Origin: Methylophilaceae bacterium
GTDB taxonomy: Bacteria; Pseudomonadota; Gammaproteobacteria; Burkholderiales; Methylophilaceae
Assembly (NCBI GenBank): GCA_018398995.1
Contig: CP073759.1
Location: 248,001-312,000 of the forward strand
Length of the DNA stretch: 64,000 nucleotides
Direction: 5' to 3'
Part shown: piece after piece, positions 52,172-63,999 of the stretch
Position numbering within the stretch: the stretch's first letter is position 1
How the letters are laid out: each line of letters opens with the position of its first letter
Position numbers and translations under genes: made by a program
The notes under the pieces: model-generated
What the model was told of the DNA's origin: nothing
Database searches by the model: none
Seen by the model: only the letters and a program-made list of their open reading frames with translations

Positions 52172-53665
52172 TTACATTCCTGCCGTCGGTAATTTACTAA
52201 TTGCCATGTGATTCAAAAATTTGATTGAGGTAGCTTGTGTCATCTCAGTAATCACTTGTGGATAAACGCCAATGCCAATTGTTAATAATGCCAAAACTGT
52301 TAATAAGGTAAATTCACGACGCGTTAGGTCTTTTAATGCAGCCACTTTAGTGTTTGCAACACTCCCGTAAAACACTCGCTTAACCATCCATAAGGTATAC
52401 GAGGCACCAAAAATCAGGGTAGTCGCTGCAATAAAAGCCACCCAAAAATTATATTTAACACTGGCTAATATGACCATAAACTCACCAACAAAACCGCTTG
52501 TACCTGGCAAGCCACTATTGGCCATCGCAAATAAAACAGCAAAGGCAGCAAACATTGGCATCGTATTCGCAACGCCTCCATAATCAGCAATTTGCCTGCT
52601 ATGCATGCGGTCATATAAAACACCGACACATAAAAACATCGCCGCTGAAATAAAGCCATGAGAAATCATTTGCACCATTGCGCCTTCAAGGCCTAATTGA
52701 CTAAATAGGAAGAAGCCTAAGGTCACGAACCCCATATGAGAAATAGATGAATAAGCAATTAATTTCTTCATGTCTTTTTGCACTAATGCCACTAATGCAA
52801 TATACAAAATCGCAACAAGCGAAAGTGCAATCATTAACTCTGATAAATAATGCGCGGCATCAGGTGCGATGGGCATCGCAAACCGTAAAAAGCTATAGCC
52901 ACCTAATTTCAACATTACTGCCGCCAATACTACAGAACCTGCTGTTGGCGCTTCCACGTGCGCATCTGGCAACCACGTGTGCACTGGCCACATTGGAATT
53001 TTGACAGCAAACGCCATAAAGAACGCCATAAAAATAAGGATTTGCACATTTAATGGCAATACAACGTCGTGATATTTGGCAATATTGAAGCTACCTGTTG
53101 TATGAAATAAATAAATAAAAGCAACCAACATGAGTAACGAACCAAGCAGTGTATATAAGAAGAACTTAATCGTCGCATAAACGCGATTAGGGCCACCCCA
53201 AATACCAATCACCAGGAACATTGGTATCAGCATCGCCTCCCAAAATACATAGTACAAAATACTATCTAACGCGCTAAATACCCCTATCATTAAACCGCTC
53301 ATAATTAAAAAACAAGCCATGTATTGCGCGATATTTTTGGAGATAACCTGCCATGAAGCGACGATGCAAATGACGGTAGTAAAGCTGGTCAGCAAAATCA
53401 GCGGTACAGAAATGCCATCTACACCTAAATGATAATAAATTTGAAATGCCGGTATCCAGTAACTCACTTCCTGAAACTGAAAACCACCTTCAACAAAATT
53501 GAAGTGCGTGTATAAAGGTAAAGTCACCAACAATCCTGCAACAGCACCAAACAGCGCTAACCAACGCGTCAAGACGGGGCGACTATCATTTCCCAATGCC
53601 AGCACAAGCACACCAGCAAAAATCGGCACCCAGATAGATAAACTTAAAATATGATCAATTAGCAT
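52172..53665 (-). CDS. nuoM: NADH-quinone oxidoreductase subunit M
   Basis: A 497-residue antiporter-like proton-pumping subunit. It has the conserved Glu in YVFWEAMLIPMFLVIG (TM5) and Lys residues in AVKIPMWPVHTWLPDAHVEAPT and KKLIAYSSISHMGFVTLG. Its ATG overlaps the nuoL stop by one base. Confidence 0.97.
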   Translation of the reverse strand: MLIDHILSLSIWVPIFAGVLVLALGNDSRPVLTRWLALFGAVAGLLVTLPLYTHFNFVEGGFQFQEVSYWIPAFQIYYHLGVDGISVPLILLTSFTTVICIVASWQVISKNIAQYMACFLIMSGLMIGVFSALDSILYYVFWEAMLIPMFLVIGIWGGPNRVYATIKFFLYTLLGSLLMLVAFIYLFHTTGSFNIAKYHDVVLPLNVQILIFMAFFMAFAVKIPMWPVHTWLPDAHVEAPTAGSVVLAAVMLKLGGYSFLRFAMPIAPDAAHYLSELMIALSLVAILYIALVALVQKDMKKLIAYSSISHMGFVTLGFFLFSQLGLEGAMVQMISHGFISAAMFLCVGVLYDRMHSRQIADYGGVANTMPMFAAFAVLFAMANSGLPGTSGFVGEFMVILASVKYNFWVAFIAATTLIFGASYTLWMVKRVFYGSVANTKVAALKDLTRREFTLLTVLALLTIGIGVYPQVITEMTQATSIKFLNHMAISKLPTAGM

Positions 53666-55671
53666 TAAACAATCTTAGTAAAAAAAGTGAGAAGCAAAAA
53701 TACACCAATAATCATGGCAAATGCGTAGTGGTAAATCATGCCAGATTGTAAATGCCGCACAATGCCAGATAATCTACCAATCCATTTAGCCGTTCCATTG
53801 ACAATAGCGCCGTCAATCCATTGCATGTCAGCAATTTGCCATAATTTATTACCGATTAGTCTTGACCCACCTGCAAAAAAACGCTCGTTAAAGCTGTCAA
53901 ATCCATATTTATTTTCTAAGATGCGATGAATAAAACTAAATCGTTGCTGAATAGCTGCTGGAATATCGGGGCGCTTCATATAAAAGAACCATGACAACGC
54001 CACACCGAGTGCCGCCAATGCAAAAGGTAGAGTGAAAAAACCATGCAGTGCCATTCCAGCTGGCGTATGCAATATCTCATGAAAGTGATGCGTAAGATGT
54101 GTCATCGCTGGGTGCGTTTGTGCATTGATTGTAATCACACCATTGAAGAAATCGCCAAATAGCATAGTCTCTATTGCAAGATAGCCAATGAAAATAGATG
54201 GAATTGCAAGCAAAATCAGCGGTAGCTTTATGACCCAGCCAGGCTCATGCGGATCTTGATCTGGGGTTAATCCATGATGATGATCGTGATGGGTATCTAA
54301 CTTTGCTTCACGCCATTTTTCTTTACCATGAAAAACCAAGAAATACAGTCTGAATGAATAAAATGCGGTAATAAATACACCGGCCATCACCGCAAAGTAA
54401 GCAAACCCACTGCCAGCAATATCAGAGAATTTCACTGCTTCAATAATGCTATCTTTTGAGTAGAATCCCGCAAAGAAAGGTGTGCCAATTAATGCTAAAG
54501 AGCCGATTAAAGAAGTGATCCACGTGACTGGAAAATACTTCTTAAGATTGCCCATATGACGAATATCTTGATCGTGATGCATACCCATAATGACTGATCC
54601 AGCACCTAAAAAAAGCAACGCTTTAAAGAAAGCATGGGTCATAAGATGAAATATCGCTACTGAATAAGCGGATGCGCCGAGTGCAACCGTCATATAACCT
54701 AATTGCGATAGCGTTGAGTAAGCGACCACACGCTTAATATCATGTTGAATAATACCCAACAAACCCATAAACAAGGCGGTAATAGCGCCTATAGTCATCA
54801 CAAATGAGAGCGCAGTAGTCGACATTTCGAATAACGGTGACATACGTGCCACCATAAAAATACCGGCTGTTACCATTGTTGCTGCATGAATGAGTGCAGA
54901 GATTGGTGTTGGACCTTCCATCGAGTCTGGCAACCAAACATGTAAAGGCACTTGTGCTGATTTACCCATTGCGCCGACAAACAATAAAATACAAGTGACG
55001 GTCATTAATGACCATGGCGTGTTACTAAACAAATTAATTTGCACATCTGCCAGCTCAGGCGCAACTTTAAATACTTGGGCATAATCTAAAGTGCCTGTGT
55101 AAGCGAGAACTAAACCAATGCCAAGTAAGAAGCCAAAATCACCCACACGGTTAACAAGAAACGCTTTTAAATTAGCATAAATCGCTGTTGGTCTGGTGTA
55201 CCAAAAACCAATCAATAAATAAGACACTAAGCCAACAGCTTCCCATCCAAAAAAGAGTTGCATGAAATTATTGGACATCACCAACATTAACATTGCAAAA
55301 GTAAACAGTGAAATATAGCTAAAAAACCGGCTATAGCCTGGATCTTCGTGCATATATCCTATGGTGTAAATGTGCACCATCAGCGAAACAAAAGTCACAA
55401 CAACCATCATCATCGCTGTTAAGTTGTCGATTAAGAAACCGACACTAAAATGAATATCGCCCGATACTAGCCAAGTATATAAATCTGCGTTGTGAGTAAA
55501 GCCTGCTAGTGTCGCTTTAAACACAATTGCGGATAGAATAAAAGCAACACCAACACCTAATATCGTCAACCAATGTGCTGCGCTACGCGGTAAAGCGCTA
55601 CCGAACAAACCCACAATTGCGGCAGCAAACAACGGCAATAAAGGAATCCAAATGAGAAGCTGTTCTGTCAT
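53665..55671 (-). CDS. nuoL: NADH-quinone oxidoreductase subunit L
   Basis: A 668-residue subunit, the largest of the antiporter-like set. It has FFGWEAVGLVSYLLIGFWY with the TM5 Glu, KSAQVPLHVWLPDSMEGPTP and KRVVAYSTLSQLGYM, then the C-terminal extension with a His-rich loop (THHDHHHG near residue 460) and the lateral helix that ties L to N and M. It lies nine bases after nuoK. Confidence 0.97.
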   Translation of the reverse strand: MTEQLLIWIPLLPLFAAAIVGLFGSALPRSAAHWLTILGVGVAFILSAIVFKATLAGFTHNADLYTWLVSGDIHFSVGFLIDNLTAMMMVVVTFVSLMVHIYTIGYMHEDPGYSRFFSYISLFTFAMLMLVMSNNFMQLFFGWEAVGLVSYLLIGFWYTRPTAIYANLKAFLVNRVGDFGFLLGIGLVLAYTGTLDYAQVFKVAPELADVQINLFSNTPWSLMTVTCILLFVGAMGKSAQVPLHVWLPDSMEGPTPISALIHAATMVTAGIFMVARMSPLFEMSTTALSFVMTIGAITALFMGLLGIIQHDIKRVVAYSTLSQLGYMTVALGASAYSVAIFHLMTHAFFKALLFLGAGSVIMGMHHDQDIRHMGNLKKYFPVTWITSLIGSLALIGTPFFAGFYSKDSIIEAVKFSDIAGSGFAYFAVMAGVFITAFYSFRLYFLVFHGKEKWREAKLDTHHDHHHGLTPDQDPHEPGWVIKLPLILLAIPSIFIGYLAIETMLFGDFFNGVITINAQTHPAMTHLTHHFHEILHTPAGMALHGFFTLPFALAALGVALSWFFYMKRPDIPAAIQQRFSFIHRILENKYGFDSFNERFFAGGSRLIGNKLWQIADMQWIDGAIVNGTAKWIGRLSGIVRHLQSGMIYHYAFAMIIGVFLLLTFFTKIV

Positions 55672-55680
55672 AATTATTTA

Positions 55681-55989
55681 TTAGCCCTTAAGTGAATCCA
55701 AATCTTCAACATCAATCGTTCGTAAATTACGGAAAAGCACAACTAAAATAGCCAAACCAATCGCAGATTCAGCTGCAGCTACCGTCAAAATAAAGAACAC
55801 GAATACTTGACCCGCTATGTCTTGCAGATAATGCGAGAATGCAATGAAGTTGAGGTTGACAGCAAGCAACATCAATTCAATTGCCATCAAGACAATAATG
55901 ACATTTCGGCGATTCAAGAAAATACCAATCACGCTAATCGCAAATAATAATGCACCCAAAACTAAATAATGAGAAAGTCCTACGCTCAT
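55681..55989 (-). CDS. nuoK: NADH-quinone oxidoreductase subunit K
   Basis: A 102-residue MrpC-like subunit with three membrane helices. The two conserved glutamates are in [14 protein letters not shown] (near residue 36) and [14 protein letters not shown] (near 72). It overlaps nuoJ by four bases. Confidence 0.97.
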   Translation of the reverse strand: MSVGLSHYLVLGALLFAISVIGIFLNRRNVIIVLMAIELMLLAVNLNFIAFSHYLQDIAGQVFVFFILTVAAAESAIGLAILVVLFRNLRTIDVEDLDSLKG

Positions 55990-56618
55990 GAGGTTTCTCC
56001 CTTATCTGTATGTGCATCCGCTTTAGGCTCTGTTTCGGATTTCATTTTTATCATGCGCAAACGATCTTGTTTGCGCACCAACACTTGCTCAGATGGATTA
56101 ATTGATTTACTTTCACGCTTTTCTCTAAGCGTGAGCGCAATCGCCGCCACAATGGCAACAAGCAATACAACCGATGCGAGTTCAAACGGCAACAAGTATT
56201 GGGTATACATCACTTTACCAATCGCAGCTGTGTCGCTGTAGGTGGCTGGATGACTGACACTTTCTGCTGCCATAAAATATTTATTACCTAATATCATCGC
56301 CATTTCAATTGCCATCAAAGCACCAATGGCGCCTGCTAGTGGCAGGTAACTCCAAAATCCCTCGCGTAGCTTATCAATATTTATATCAAGCATCATCACT
56401 ACAAATAAGAACAGCACCATCACTGCTCCCACATAAACTAGCACCAACACAATCGCCAAAAATTCGGCTTGTAATAATAACCAAATGCCAGCCGCAGTAA
56501 AAAAGCATAACACCAGAAACAAAGCGGCTTGCACAGGGTTGCGCGCAGTAATCACACGTGATGCTGAGAAAAGCAAAATCGTGGCTAATACATAAAATAT
56601 AAAGTCGGTAAATACCAT
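55986..56618 (-). CDS. nuoJ: NADH-quinone oxidoreductase subunit J
   Basis: A 210-residue five-helix subunit. The conserved [18 protein letters not shown] helix (TM3, near residue 58) with its pi-bulge Tyr-Val-Gly-Ala region is plain. The cytoplasmic tail, rich in Lys and Glu, is typical. It follows nuoI by 14 bases. Confidence 0.96.
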   Translation of the reverse strand: MVFTDFIFYVLATILLFSASRVITARNPVQAALFLVLCFFTAAGIWLLLQAEFLAIVLVLVYVGAVMVLFLFVVMMLDINIDKLREGFWSYLPLAGAIGALMAIEMAMILGNKYFMAAESVSHPATYSDTAAIGKVMYTQYLLPFELASVVLLVAIVAAIALTLREKRESKSINPSEQVLVRKQDRLRMIKMKSETEPKADAHTDKGETS

Positions 56619-56632
56619 ATTCGTCTTAAATG

Positions 56633-57124
56633 TTATCTATAATTTTTGTCTTGCGCGCGATCTGCCGCAATCTGTTTTTCATGCTTATCACCTACTGCAA
56701 GCAACATATCTTTGGTGTATAACAAATCACCTCGCTGCTCCCCGTGATAATCAAATATACGGGTTTCTACAATGGAATCTACAGGACAGGATTCTTCACA
56801 TAATCCACAAAAAATACATTTGGTTAAATCAATATCGTAACGCGTTGTACGTCTCGTATTGTCCTCCCGCTGTTCAGACTCGATTGTAATTGCCATAGCA
56901 GGGCAAACTGCCTCACACAATTTACAAGCAATACAGCGTTCTTCACCATTAGGATATCGGCGTAATGCATGTAAGCCACGGAATCGATTGGACTGTGGCG
57001 TACGCTCTTCTGGATATTGAATGGTGATTTTACGCGCAAAAAAGTATCGTCCAGTAACGGCCATCCCTTTTAGCAGCTCTATCAGCATTAAACTGCCGAG
57101 TGTATTTTTAATTTGTTTAAACAT
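56633..57124 (-). CDS. nuoI: NADH-quinone oxidoreductase subunit I
   Basis: A 163-residue ferredoxin-like subunit carrying clusters N6a and N6b, with two [4Fe-4S] motifs: [12 protein letters not shown] near residue 63 and [12 protein letters not shown] near 102. The N-terminal amphipathic region sits on the membrane arm. It is 48 bases after nuoH. Confidence 0.98.
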   Translation of the reverse strand: MFKQIKNTLGSLMLIELLKGMAVTGRYFFARKITIQYPEERTPQSNRFRGLHALRRYPNGEERCIACKLCEAVCPAMAITIESEQREDNTRRTTRYDIDLTKCIFCGLCEESCPVDSIVETRIFDYHGEQRGDLLYTKDMLLAVGDKHEKQIAADRAQDKNYR

Positions 57125-57172
57125 ACGCTTTAGTTAAATATCCTTATTTAAATAACAATATACTAAAAATAT

Positions 57173-58201
57173 CTAGTGAAATAGGTAATTGAATTTTGTT
57201 TGCATCATCGCTCCCACAAACACAATCCACACGATGGTAATTGGGATAAACACCTTCCAACCCAAGCGCATAATTTGATCATAGCGATAGCGCGGAAAGG
57301 TTGCTCTAAACCATAAGAAGAAGAAAACCAATGCTGCCATTTTGGCGAATAACCATAAAATACTATCGGGCAAGTAGGGTAACGGTGATAGCCAGCCACC
57401 CATAAACATCAATGCTGCCAAGGTGCAAACGAGCCAAATGTTGGCATATTCTGCTAAGAAAAAGATAGCGAATGCCATACCTGAATATTCAACATGGAAG
57501 CCAGCTACAATCTCAGACTCACCTTCTGCCACGTCAAACGGAGCACGATTGGTTTCGGCGACAGCACTAATAAAATATACAATAAACAAAGGGAACAACG
57601 GGATGAAATACCAATGCCAAAAACCACCCTCTTGCCCTAATACAATATTGCCTAAATTTAAGCTATTGGCACACATCAGCACGCCAACGAGTGAAAATCC
57701 CATGGCAATTTCATAAGAAACAATCTGCGCCGCTGAACGTAAACTTCCTAAAAATGCGTATTTAGAATTAGATGCCCAACCTGCAATAATGACGCCATAC
57801 ACTGCTATCGATGTCATTGCCAAAACATATAATAGACCCGCATCGATATTAGCAAGCACTTTGGTTCCATCAAAAGGAATGACTGCCCAAGCGGCAAAAG
57901 CCGGAGCAATCGTTAATACTGGACCTAACAGGAATAAGCCTTTGTTTGAAGCTGTTGGAAGAATAATCTCTTTAAATAATAGCTTGAGGCCATCGGCTAT
58001 TGGCTGAAGCAAGCCAAATAAACCAACGCGGTTGGGGCCTATACGTACTTGCATATAACCAATCACCTTACGCTCCGCGTAAGTTAAATAAGCAACTGCA
58101 ATCATAAGCGGCCCAACGATAGCGACAATTTTAATTAACGTCCAAGTGACCAACTGAACGTTGGGCCAATAGCTACCGAAAAATTGTGCGAACCATGCCA
58201 T
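57173..58201 (-). CDS. nuoH: NADH-quinone oxidoreductase subunit H
   Basis: A 342-residue membrane subunit forming part of the quinone site. It has about eight helices and the conserved [37 protein letters not shown] and [16 protein letters not shown] loops. The ATG overlaps the nuoG stop by one base. Confidence 0.98.
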   Translation of the reverse strand: MAWFAQFFGSYWPNVQLVTWTLIKIVAIVGPLMIAVAYLTYAERKVIGYMQVRIGPNRVGLFGLLQPIADGLKLLFKEIILPTASNKGLFLLGPVLTIAPAFAAWAVIPFDGTKVLANIDAGLLYVLAMTSIAVYGVIIAGWASNSKYAFLGSLRSAAQIVSYEIAMGFSLVGVLMCANSLNLGNIVLGQEGGFWHWYFIPLFPLFIVYFISAVAETNRAPFDVAEGESEIVAGFHVEYSGMAFAIFFLAEYANIWLVCTLAALMFMGGWLSPLPYLPDSILWLFAKMAALVFFFLWFRATFPRYRYDQIMRLGWKVFIPITIVWIVFVGAMMQTKFNYLFH

Positions 58202-60636
58202 TAGCTTTGCACTTCCGTTTCTTTTTCCCTCATCGCATTTGCTTGTTCTTGAGAGATTTTTTCAATTGAAATGTCACCCATCAAATCACCAAGACCGAGG
58301 GTGTCCTCATGCGCCGCTGCCAATCGAACACAACCCATCGCAACATGACTATCACTTCTTACTGGCAATATCGCGCTACCTTTATCTTGTTTCACGAGCA
58401 CTAAATCACCTTCTGATAGCTGATGCAACCGCATTTCGTCAGGATGTATCCGCACTAGTCGTTTAATGTTGTATTTCGTTTTTCTTAATGGTTCTGAGCG
58501 TCGTACGATAGGGTCTGCTTCATATTGCGGCACTTCACCTACACGTTGCAAACCTGGTGATTTGATTTTTGTCTCAATCTCTACCAGTTCTTTCATATTA
58601 TTATTCAAGTGACGCCAGGCGTAATCAGAGGGTTTTTCACCATTAAATATCTTATTTTTCACTTCTTCAGTACTATCAAAGTCAAATCCTTGTAATCCAA
58701 GCGTATTAGCAAGAACGCGCAATACTTTCCAAGCTGGACGACATTCGCCTAATGGTTTAACAACGGCTTTAAAGCTTTGAATGCGACCTTCCATACTCAT
58801 AAAGGTACCAGAAGTCTCAGTGAATGGCGCGATTGGTAATAACACAGTTGCATTATCTAATGCTTTAGATTTGTAAGCGGTTAATGCAACAACGCATTCC
58901 GCTTTTTCCATTGCCGCTCTCGCTAAAGCAGCATGCTGACAATCCAACTCTGGCTCAATATTCAGCAATAAATAGGCTTTTCTTGGCACTTCTAACATCG
59001 CTCTCGCATGCATACCCGTTGCAGAAGGCATCACACCTACAAGATGCATCCCCGTACTATTGGCAGCGGCTGGCAAAATGCCACCCTTGGCACCTGAAAC
59101 ACCGCCAATTGCCTCTGCTAAACTGTACATCTCAGTAAACCGTGGCGCACTTAAAGCCATATTGCCCAAAAAGATGCCCACTTTGGGTGCAATCAAGTTA
59201 ACATTTTTACCTAAACCAGCCAAACTTTCTGCCATTGCCTCGGTATTTGGGCGAACGTGAATTTGCTCAAGCAAAGCACTTAAAGTTGGTGGCAAACATA
59301 AAGAGAGCTTTTGCAATTTAGACATGGCTTTTAGTATTTGCGCCAACACATTCACAATGTCATTTGGTGTGACAATAATCTTATGCGCAATATCCATCAA
59401 TGGATTGTTATCTAATGGACTAATAATAGACAGTTCAGCACCATTATCAACAGCCTTACGGAAGCGTTGTGCTAATAAGGGATGTTCATTTCTTAAGTTT
59501 GATCCGATTAATAAAATACGATCCAAGCTTTCGATTTCATCAATATTGCAACCCATCCAAGGGGTCCCAACACGTTTGCCATCTAATCTAAAGTCTGTTT
59601 GACGTAAGCGATAATCAACATTGCCACAGCCCAAACCATGCACTAACTCTTTAATTAAATAACCTTCCTCCATCGTGCTATTTGGGGACACTAGCGCGCC
59701 TAAAGCGTCGCTACCATGTTCGTTAATAACATCCTTTAATTGCCCCGCTGCAAACTCTAAAGCTGTTTTCCAATCAGTTTCTTGCCATTCGCCATGATGT
59801 TTAATCATCGGTACTTTAAGTCGATCTGGACTATTGAGCCCTTCATATGAGAAGCGATCTCTATCAGATAACCAGCACTGATTAATACTTTCTTTTTCGC
59901 GTGGTAACACCCGCATCACTTTATTGTCTTTCACATGCACTTCTATATGTGAGCCTAAACCATCATGTGGCGCAATAGAAGGCCGACGCGTCAGCTCCCA
60001 ACTTCTGGCTGAATATCGGAACGGCTTATTAGTCAATGCACCTACTGGACACAAATCAATAATATTGCCTGACAATTCGGAATTCACACTCTGATCAACA
60101 TACGCAGTAATCTCAGCATGTTCTCCACGACCAACCATACCCAACTCTTGCATACCGCCAACTTCTTTTAAGAAGCGCACACAACGTGTGCATTGAATAC
60201 AACGCGTCATATCGGTACTGATAAGGGGGCCAATATTCTTATTAAAAACAACACGCTTTTCTTCTGTGTAGCGAGAGCCGCTAGCGCCATAACCAACTGC
60301 AATATCTTGCAAATCACACTCACCACCTTGATCACAAATCGGGCAATCTAGCGGATGATTAATCAGCAAAAACTCCATCACACTTTTCTGCGCCTCAACA
60401 GCTGCCTTACTGCGGGTAAAGATTTTCATACCTTCAGCAACGGGCGTTGCACAGGCTGGCAGTGGCTTACCAAATTTTTCCACATCCACCAAACACATTC
60501 GACAATTTGCTGCCACAGATAGCTTTTTGTGATAACAAAAACGTGGAATCGGAATACCCAATTTATCAGCGGCATCTATGATTGTTGTACCGTGATCAAC
60601 TTCTACTGGCTTACCATCAATTTCTATTTTTAACAT
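58201..60636 (-). CDS. nuoG: NADH-quinone oxidoreductase subunit G
   Basis: An 811-residue catalytic-arm subunit. N-terminal [2Fe-2S] ([15 protein letters not shown] and CATPV), the His-Cys3 [4Fe-4S] in [18 protein letters not shown], and [10 protein letters not shown] for N4 are all in the first 160 residues. The rest is a molybdopterin-oxidoreductase-like domain without a cofactor. The C-terminal part ends with a short molydopterin-dinucleotide-like beta domain ([19 protein letters not shown]). Confidence 0.97.
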   Translation of the reverse strand: MLKIEIDGKPVEVDHGTTIIDAADKLGIPIPRFCYHKKLSVAANCRMCLVDVEKFGKPLPACATPVAEGMKIFTRSKAAVEAQKSVMEFLLINHPLDCPICDQGGECDLQDIAVGYGASGSRYTEEKRVVFNKNIGPLISTDMTRCIQCTRCVRFLKEVGGMQELGMVGRGEHAEITAYVDQSVNSELSGNIIDLCPVGALTNKPFRYSARSWELTRRPSIAPHDGLGSHIEVHVKDNKVMRVLPREKESINQCWLSDRDRFSYEGLNSPDRLKVPMIKHHGEWQETDWKTALEFAAGQLKDVINEHGSDALGALVSPNSTMEEGYLIKELVHGLGCGNVDYRLRQTDFRLDGKRVGTPWMGCNIDEIESLDRILLIGSNLRNEHPLLAQRFRKAVDNGAELSIISPLDNNPLMDIAHKIIVTPNDIVNVLAQILKAMSKLQKLSLCLPPTLSALLEQIHVRPNTEAMAESLAGLGKNVNLIAPKVGIFLGNMALSAPRFTEMYSLAEAIGGVSGAKGGILPAAANSTGMHLVGVMPSATGMHARAMLEVPRKAYLLLNIEPELDCQHAALARAAMEKAECVVALTAYKSKALDNATVLLPIAPFTETSGTFMSMEGRIQSFKAVVKPLGECRPAWKVLRVLANTLGLQGFDFDSTEEVKNKIFNGEKPSDYAWRHLNNNMKELVEIETKIKSPGLQRVGEVPQYEADPIVRRSEPLRKTKYNIKRLVRIHPDEMRLHQLSEGDLVLVKQDKGSAILPVRSDSHVAMGCVRLAAAHEDTLGLGDLMGDISIEKISQEQANAMREKETEVQS

Positions 60637-60639
60637 ATG

Positions 60640-61959
60640 CTATTGTCCATCAATCATACTTTTGCCATGCTGAATGTAATATTCAAATTCTGGGCGAAAA
60701 TGCTTAATAAAACTTAACACTGGGGTTGCGGCAGCATCACCTAATGCACAAATAGTACGTCCAGAGATGTTATTGCTAATATCTGTCAGCAAATCTAAAT
60801 CTTCCATTTTGCCATTACCCTCTGTGATACGCTTAATAACACGATAAACCCAACCAGTGCCTTCACGACACGGCGTGCATTGACCACAGCTTTCTTCGTA
60901 AAAGAAATAGCTTAAACGCTTTAGTGTTTTCACCATGCATGTCGTATCATCCATTACAATCATCGACCCAGCGCCTAGACTAGAACCAGCTTTACTTAAG
61001 CCATTGTAATCCATTGTTGCACTTAAAATGGCCTCGGCTGGCATCACTGCTGTCGACGGGCCTCCTGGAATAACAGCTTTCAGCTTACGCCCTCTCCAGA
61101 TACCGCCAGCCATTTGGAGCAACTCGGTAAAAGGCATGCCCATATTGACCTCATAATTACCAGGCTTCTCAACATGTCCAGAAACGGAGAACAACTTACT
61201 TCCACCTGAGCCGGCAACACCTAAATCAGCAAATGCTTGACCGCCATGTTGTAGTATCCAAGGAATGCTGGCATAGCTCTCCGTATTGTTAACATTGGTT
61301 GGTTTACCAAAGACGCCGTAACTTGCAGGAAAAGGAGGCTTGAATCTCGGCTGGCCTTTTTTACCTTCGATTGACTCAATTAGCGCCGTCTCTTCACCAC
61401 AAATATAAGCACCATAGCCGTGCACTGCATACAGTTCAAAACTAAAGTTAGTACCAAATAAATGTTGTCCTATATAGCCAGCTGCCCTAGCTTCGGCTAA
61501 TGCGGCTTCAAATATTTCGTACTCACGCCAAATCTCACCATGAATATAGTTGTATCCAACACCAGCGCCCAGTGTATACGCTGCAATCGCCATACCTTCA
61601 ATTAATTGGTGCGGATTATAGCGAATAATGTCTCTATCTTTAAATGTGCCTGGCTCGCCCTCATCCGTATTGCACACCAAATATTTAGTGCCATCAAAAT
61701 AGCGCGGCATAAAACTCCATTTGAGCCCAGTAGGAAAACCAGCGCCACCACGTCCACGTAATCCAGACACTTTTACTTCATTAATAATCTCAACCGCTTT
61801 GACTTTGTCGGTGACCAAACGCCTCAATTGCTGATAACCGCCTAGCTTTTCATAAGTAGCCAATGAGGCGGGATTTTTTTCCTTCAAGGTTTGCAAGGTA
61901 ACTAGCGTTTGTCCTGTTAAATCAGTCATGACGGGCTTTGCTACTGTTGATGTCGCCAT
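60640..61959 (-). CDS. nuoF: NADH-quinone oxidoreductase subunit F
   Basis: A 439-residue NADH-binding subunit. FMN/NADH site [18 protein letters not shown] is near residue 68, [16 protein letters not shown] near 187, and the [4Fe-4S] N3 motif [12 protein letters not shown] near 358. The start overlaps the nuoE stop by one base. An ATG ten codons further in is possible but lacks coupling. Confidence 0.98.
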   Translation of the reverse strand: MATSTVAKPVMTDLTGQTLVTLQTLKEKNPASLATYEKLGGYQQLRRLVTDKVKAVEIINEVKVSGLRGRGGAGFPTGLKWSFMPRYFDGTKYLVCNTDEGEPGTFKDRDIIRYNPHQLIEGMAIAAYTLGAGVGYNYIHGEIWREYEIFEAALAEARAAGYIGQHLFGTNFSFELYAVHGYGAYICGEETALIESIEGKKGQPRFKPPFPASYGVFGKPTNVNNTESYASIPWILQHGGQAFADLGVAGSGGSKLFSVSGHVEKPGNYEVNMGMPFTELLQMAGGIWRGRKLKAVIPGGPSTAVMPAEAILSATMDYNGLSKAGSSLGAGSMIVMDDTTCMVKTLKRLSYFFYEESCGQCTPCREGTGWVYRVIKRITEGNGKMEDLDLLTDISNNISGRTICALGDAAATPVLSFIKHFRPEFEYYIQHGKSMIDGQ

Positions 61960-62432
61960 TATTTCAGCCCCTTCAAAATCTCATCGACTTTTGCAGTTGT
62001 CAGGTTTTCATGCATCGTTGCATTATTGATACTGATTAACGGCGCGCCGCCACAAGCACCCATACATTCGCCTTCTTTGAGACAGAATCGGCCATCTTCG
62101 CTTACTTCATTAAATCCAATGCCTAGCTTTTCTTGCAAATGCTCCACAATAGTATCGCTATCGCGCAACATGCAAGAAATATTAGTGCACACAGTAATTT
62201 TGTATTTACCGACGGGCTCGGTATCGTACATATTGTAGAAAGTTGCTACTTCAAGTGCTGCAATTTCTGGCATCCCTAAATATGCTGCCACTTCACTGAT
62301 GCTTTCTTGCGACAACCAGCCTCGTTCCATTTGCACAATACGTAAAGCAGACATGACGGCAGCTTGACGTTGATCTTTTGGATACTTCGTCAGCTCATAC
62401 TCAATTTTTTCAATAGCTTCAACTGATAACAT
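61959..62432 (-). CDS. nuoE: NADH-quinone oxidoreductase subunit E
   Basis: A 157-residue thioredoxin-like subunit with the [2Fe-2S] N1a ligands in [10 protein letters not shown] and CMGACGGAP (about residues 81-130). The helical N terminus [25 protein letters not shown] is characteristic. It lies 58 bases after nuoD, the largest gap inside the operon. Confidence 0.97.
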   Translation of the reverse strand: MLSVEAIEKIEYELTKYPKDQRQAAVMSALRIVQMERGWLSQESISEVAAYLGMPEIAALEVATFYNMYDTEPVGKYKITVCTNISCMLRDSDTIVEHLQEKLGIGFNEVSEDGRFCLKEGECMGACGGAPLISINNATMHENLTTAKVDEILKGLK

Positions 62433-62490
62433 TAAACAACCTTCTCAAAATCGATTGAAAATGTGACATTCATCACGCACATTTGCATCT

Positions 62491-63744
62491 TCAACGATCA
62501 ATTTCTCCAAATACAATATCTTGTGTGCCGATAATCGCCACCAAGTCTGCCAACATATGTCCACGGCACATTTCATCCATGGATGAAATGTGAGCAAAGC
62601 CTGGCGCTCTTATTTTTAAACGATAGGGTTTGTTGGCGCCGTCAGAAATCATATAAATACCAAACTCACCTTTTGGATGCTCAACAGCAGCATAGGCTTC
62701 ACTCTTAGGCACATGGAATCCTTCGGTGAATAACTTAAAGTGATGAATCATGTCTTCCATATTGGTTTTCATGTTTTCACGATTAGGCGGCGCGATTTTA
62801 TTGTCGCTGGTAATGACTGGGCCAGGATTTTTGCGCAACCAGTCCACACATTGTTTAATAATATGATTCGATTGGCGAAACTCTTCCATCCGCACCAAGT
62901 AGCGATCGTAACTATCACCATTCACGCCAACAGGAATATCAAAATCCAATTTGTCATACACTTCATATGGCTGTTTACGGCGCAGATCCCATTCAATACC
63001 TGAACCACGCAACATCGGACCAGTAAAGCCCAACGCCAAAGCGCGCTCTGGCGAAACAACGCCAATACCAACAGTACGTTGCTTCCAAATACGGTTATCT
63101 GTTAGCAACGTTTCATACTCATCAACATGTTTAGGAAAGCGATTGGTAAAGTCTTCGATAAAATCAAGCAAAGAACCTTGACGATTTTCATTTAACTGAT
63201 TAATTTGCGCTTTACTGCGAAACTTGGTCGTTTCGTGTTGTGGCATACGATTTGGCAAATCACGATAAACACCACCTGGGCGATAATAAGCGGCATGCAT
63301 ACGTGCCCCAGATACCGCTTCATACATATCAAACAAATCTTCACGCTCGCGGAAAGCGTAAATAAACATTGTCATCGCACCTAAATCAATACCGTGCGCA
63401 CCGATCCATAATAAATGATTCAAAATACGTGTAATTTCATCAAACATAACACGGATATATTGCGCACGAATCGGCACCTCTAATCCAAGCATTTTTTCAA
63501 TCGCCATGACATAAGCATGCTCGTTTGACATCATCGACACATAATCAAGTCTGTCCATATACGGAACAGATTGTAGATAGGTACGATTTTCAGCTAGTTT
63601 TTCTGTCGCGCGATGCAATAAACCGATATGTGGATCAGCGCGCTGAATCACTTCACCATCTAACTCCAATACCAAACGCAAAACGCCATGCGCAGCTGGA
63701 TGCTGCGGCCCAAAATTCATTGTGTAATTATGTATCTCGGCCAT
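62491..63744 (-). CDS. nuoD: NADH-quinone oxidoreductase subunit D
   Basis: A 417-residue 49-kDa-type subunit lining the quinone cavity. It starts [20 protein letters not shown]; the His and Asp of the quinone site lie in [11 protein letters not shown] and [17 protein letters not shown]. The open frame extends ten codons to 63774, but the ATG at 63744 is preceded by GAGAAGG and overlaps the TAA of the small upstream ORF. The C terminus [15 protein letters not shown] is canonical. Confidence 0.98.
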   Translation of the reverse strand: MAEIHNYTMNFGPQHPAAHGVLRLVLELDGEVIQRADPHIGLLHRATEKLAENRTYLQSVPYMDRLDYVSMMSNEHAYVMAIEKMLGLEVPIRAQYIRVMFDEITRILNHLLWIGAHGIDLGAMTMFIYAFREREDLFDMYEAVSGARMHAAYYRPGGVYRDLPNRMPQHETTKFRSKAQINQLNENRQGSLLDFIEDFTNRFPKHVDEYETLLTDNRIWKQRTVGIGVVSPERALALGFTGPMLRGSGIEWDLRRKQPYEVYDKLDFDIPVGVNGDSYDRYLVRMEEFRQSNHIIKQCVDWLRKNPGPVITSDNKIAPPNRENMKTNMEDMIHHFKLFTEGFHVPKSEAYAAVEHPKGEFGIYMISDGANKPYRLKIRAPGFAHISSMDEMCRGHMLADLVAIIGTQDIVFGEIDR

Positions 63745-63890
63745 TACACCTTCTCGCTTACAGATTGCATACAAACATCAAAAAAATCAGGATGAATTTC
63801 AGTGTAGCCTAACTCGCGTAGCGAAGTTAAGTCCAATGTAATTGCACGGCATAAGTTAAAACTTATTGTTTTAATGTGTATCTCAGCCAT
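63744..63890 (-). CDS. 48-codon small ORF between nuoC and nuoD
   Basis: An ORF of 48 residues starting [17 protein letters not shown] and ending SVSEKV. Its ATG overlaps the nuoC stop (ATGGCTGA) with GAAGGAG seven bases before it, and its TAA overlaps the nuoD ATG (TAATG). The first five residues equal those of NuoD, and 26 of its first 33 bases match the nuoD start in place, so it looks like a diverged partial copy of the nuoD 5' end. No known complex I subunit has this sequence to my knowledge. It could encode a small protein, or only a translational bridge from nuoC to nuoD. Confidence 0.6.
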   Translation of the reverse strand: MAEIHIKTISFNLCRAITLDLTSLRELGYTEIHPDFFDVCMQSVSEKV

Positions 63891-63999
63891 TATGTACTCC
63901 TTCATCACGAATCACACGAGGTACATTGTTGCGTAATTCAATAGAAACCGGCTGATACACAACGCGTTGTTGCTCGGGATCGTAGCGCATTTCTACATG
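63883..63999 (-). CDS. nuoC: NADH-quinone oxidoreductase subunit C, C-terminal end (partial)
   Basis: The final 38 residues of NuoC enter from the window edge: [19 protein letters not shown] is the well-known end of the 30-kDa subunit, where YQPV is strongly conserved. Its stop overlaps the start of the small ORF that precedes nuoD. The rest, and nuoA and nuoB, lie outside. Confidence 0.93.
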   Translation of the reverse strand, partial: HVEMRYDPEQQRVVYQPVSIELRNNVPRVIRDEGVHNG

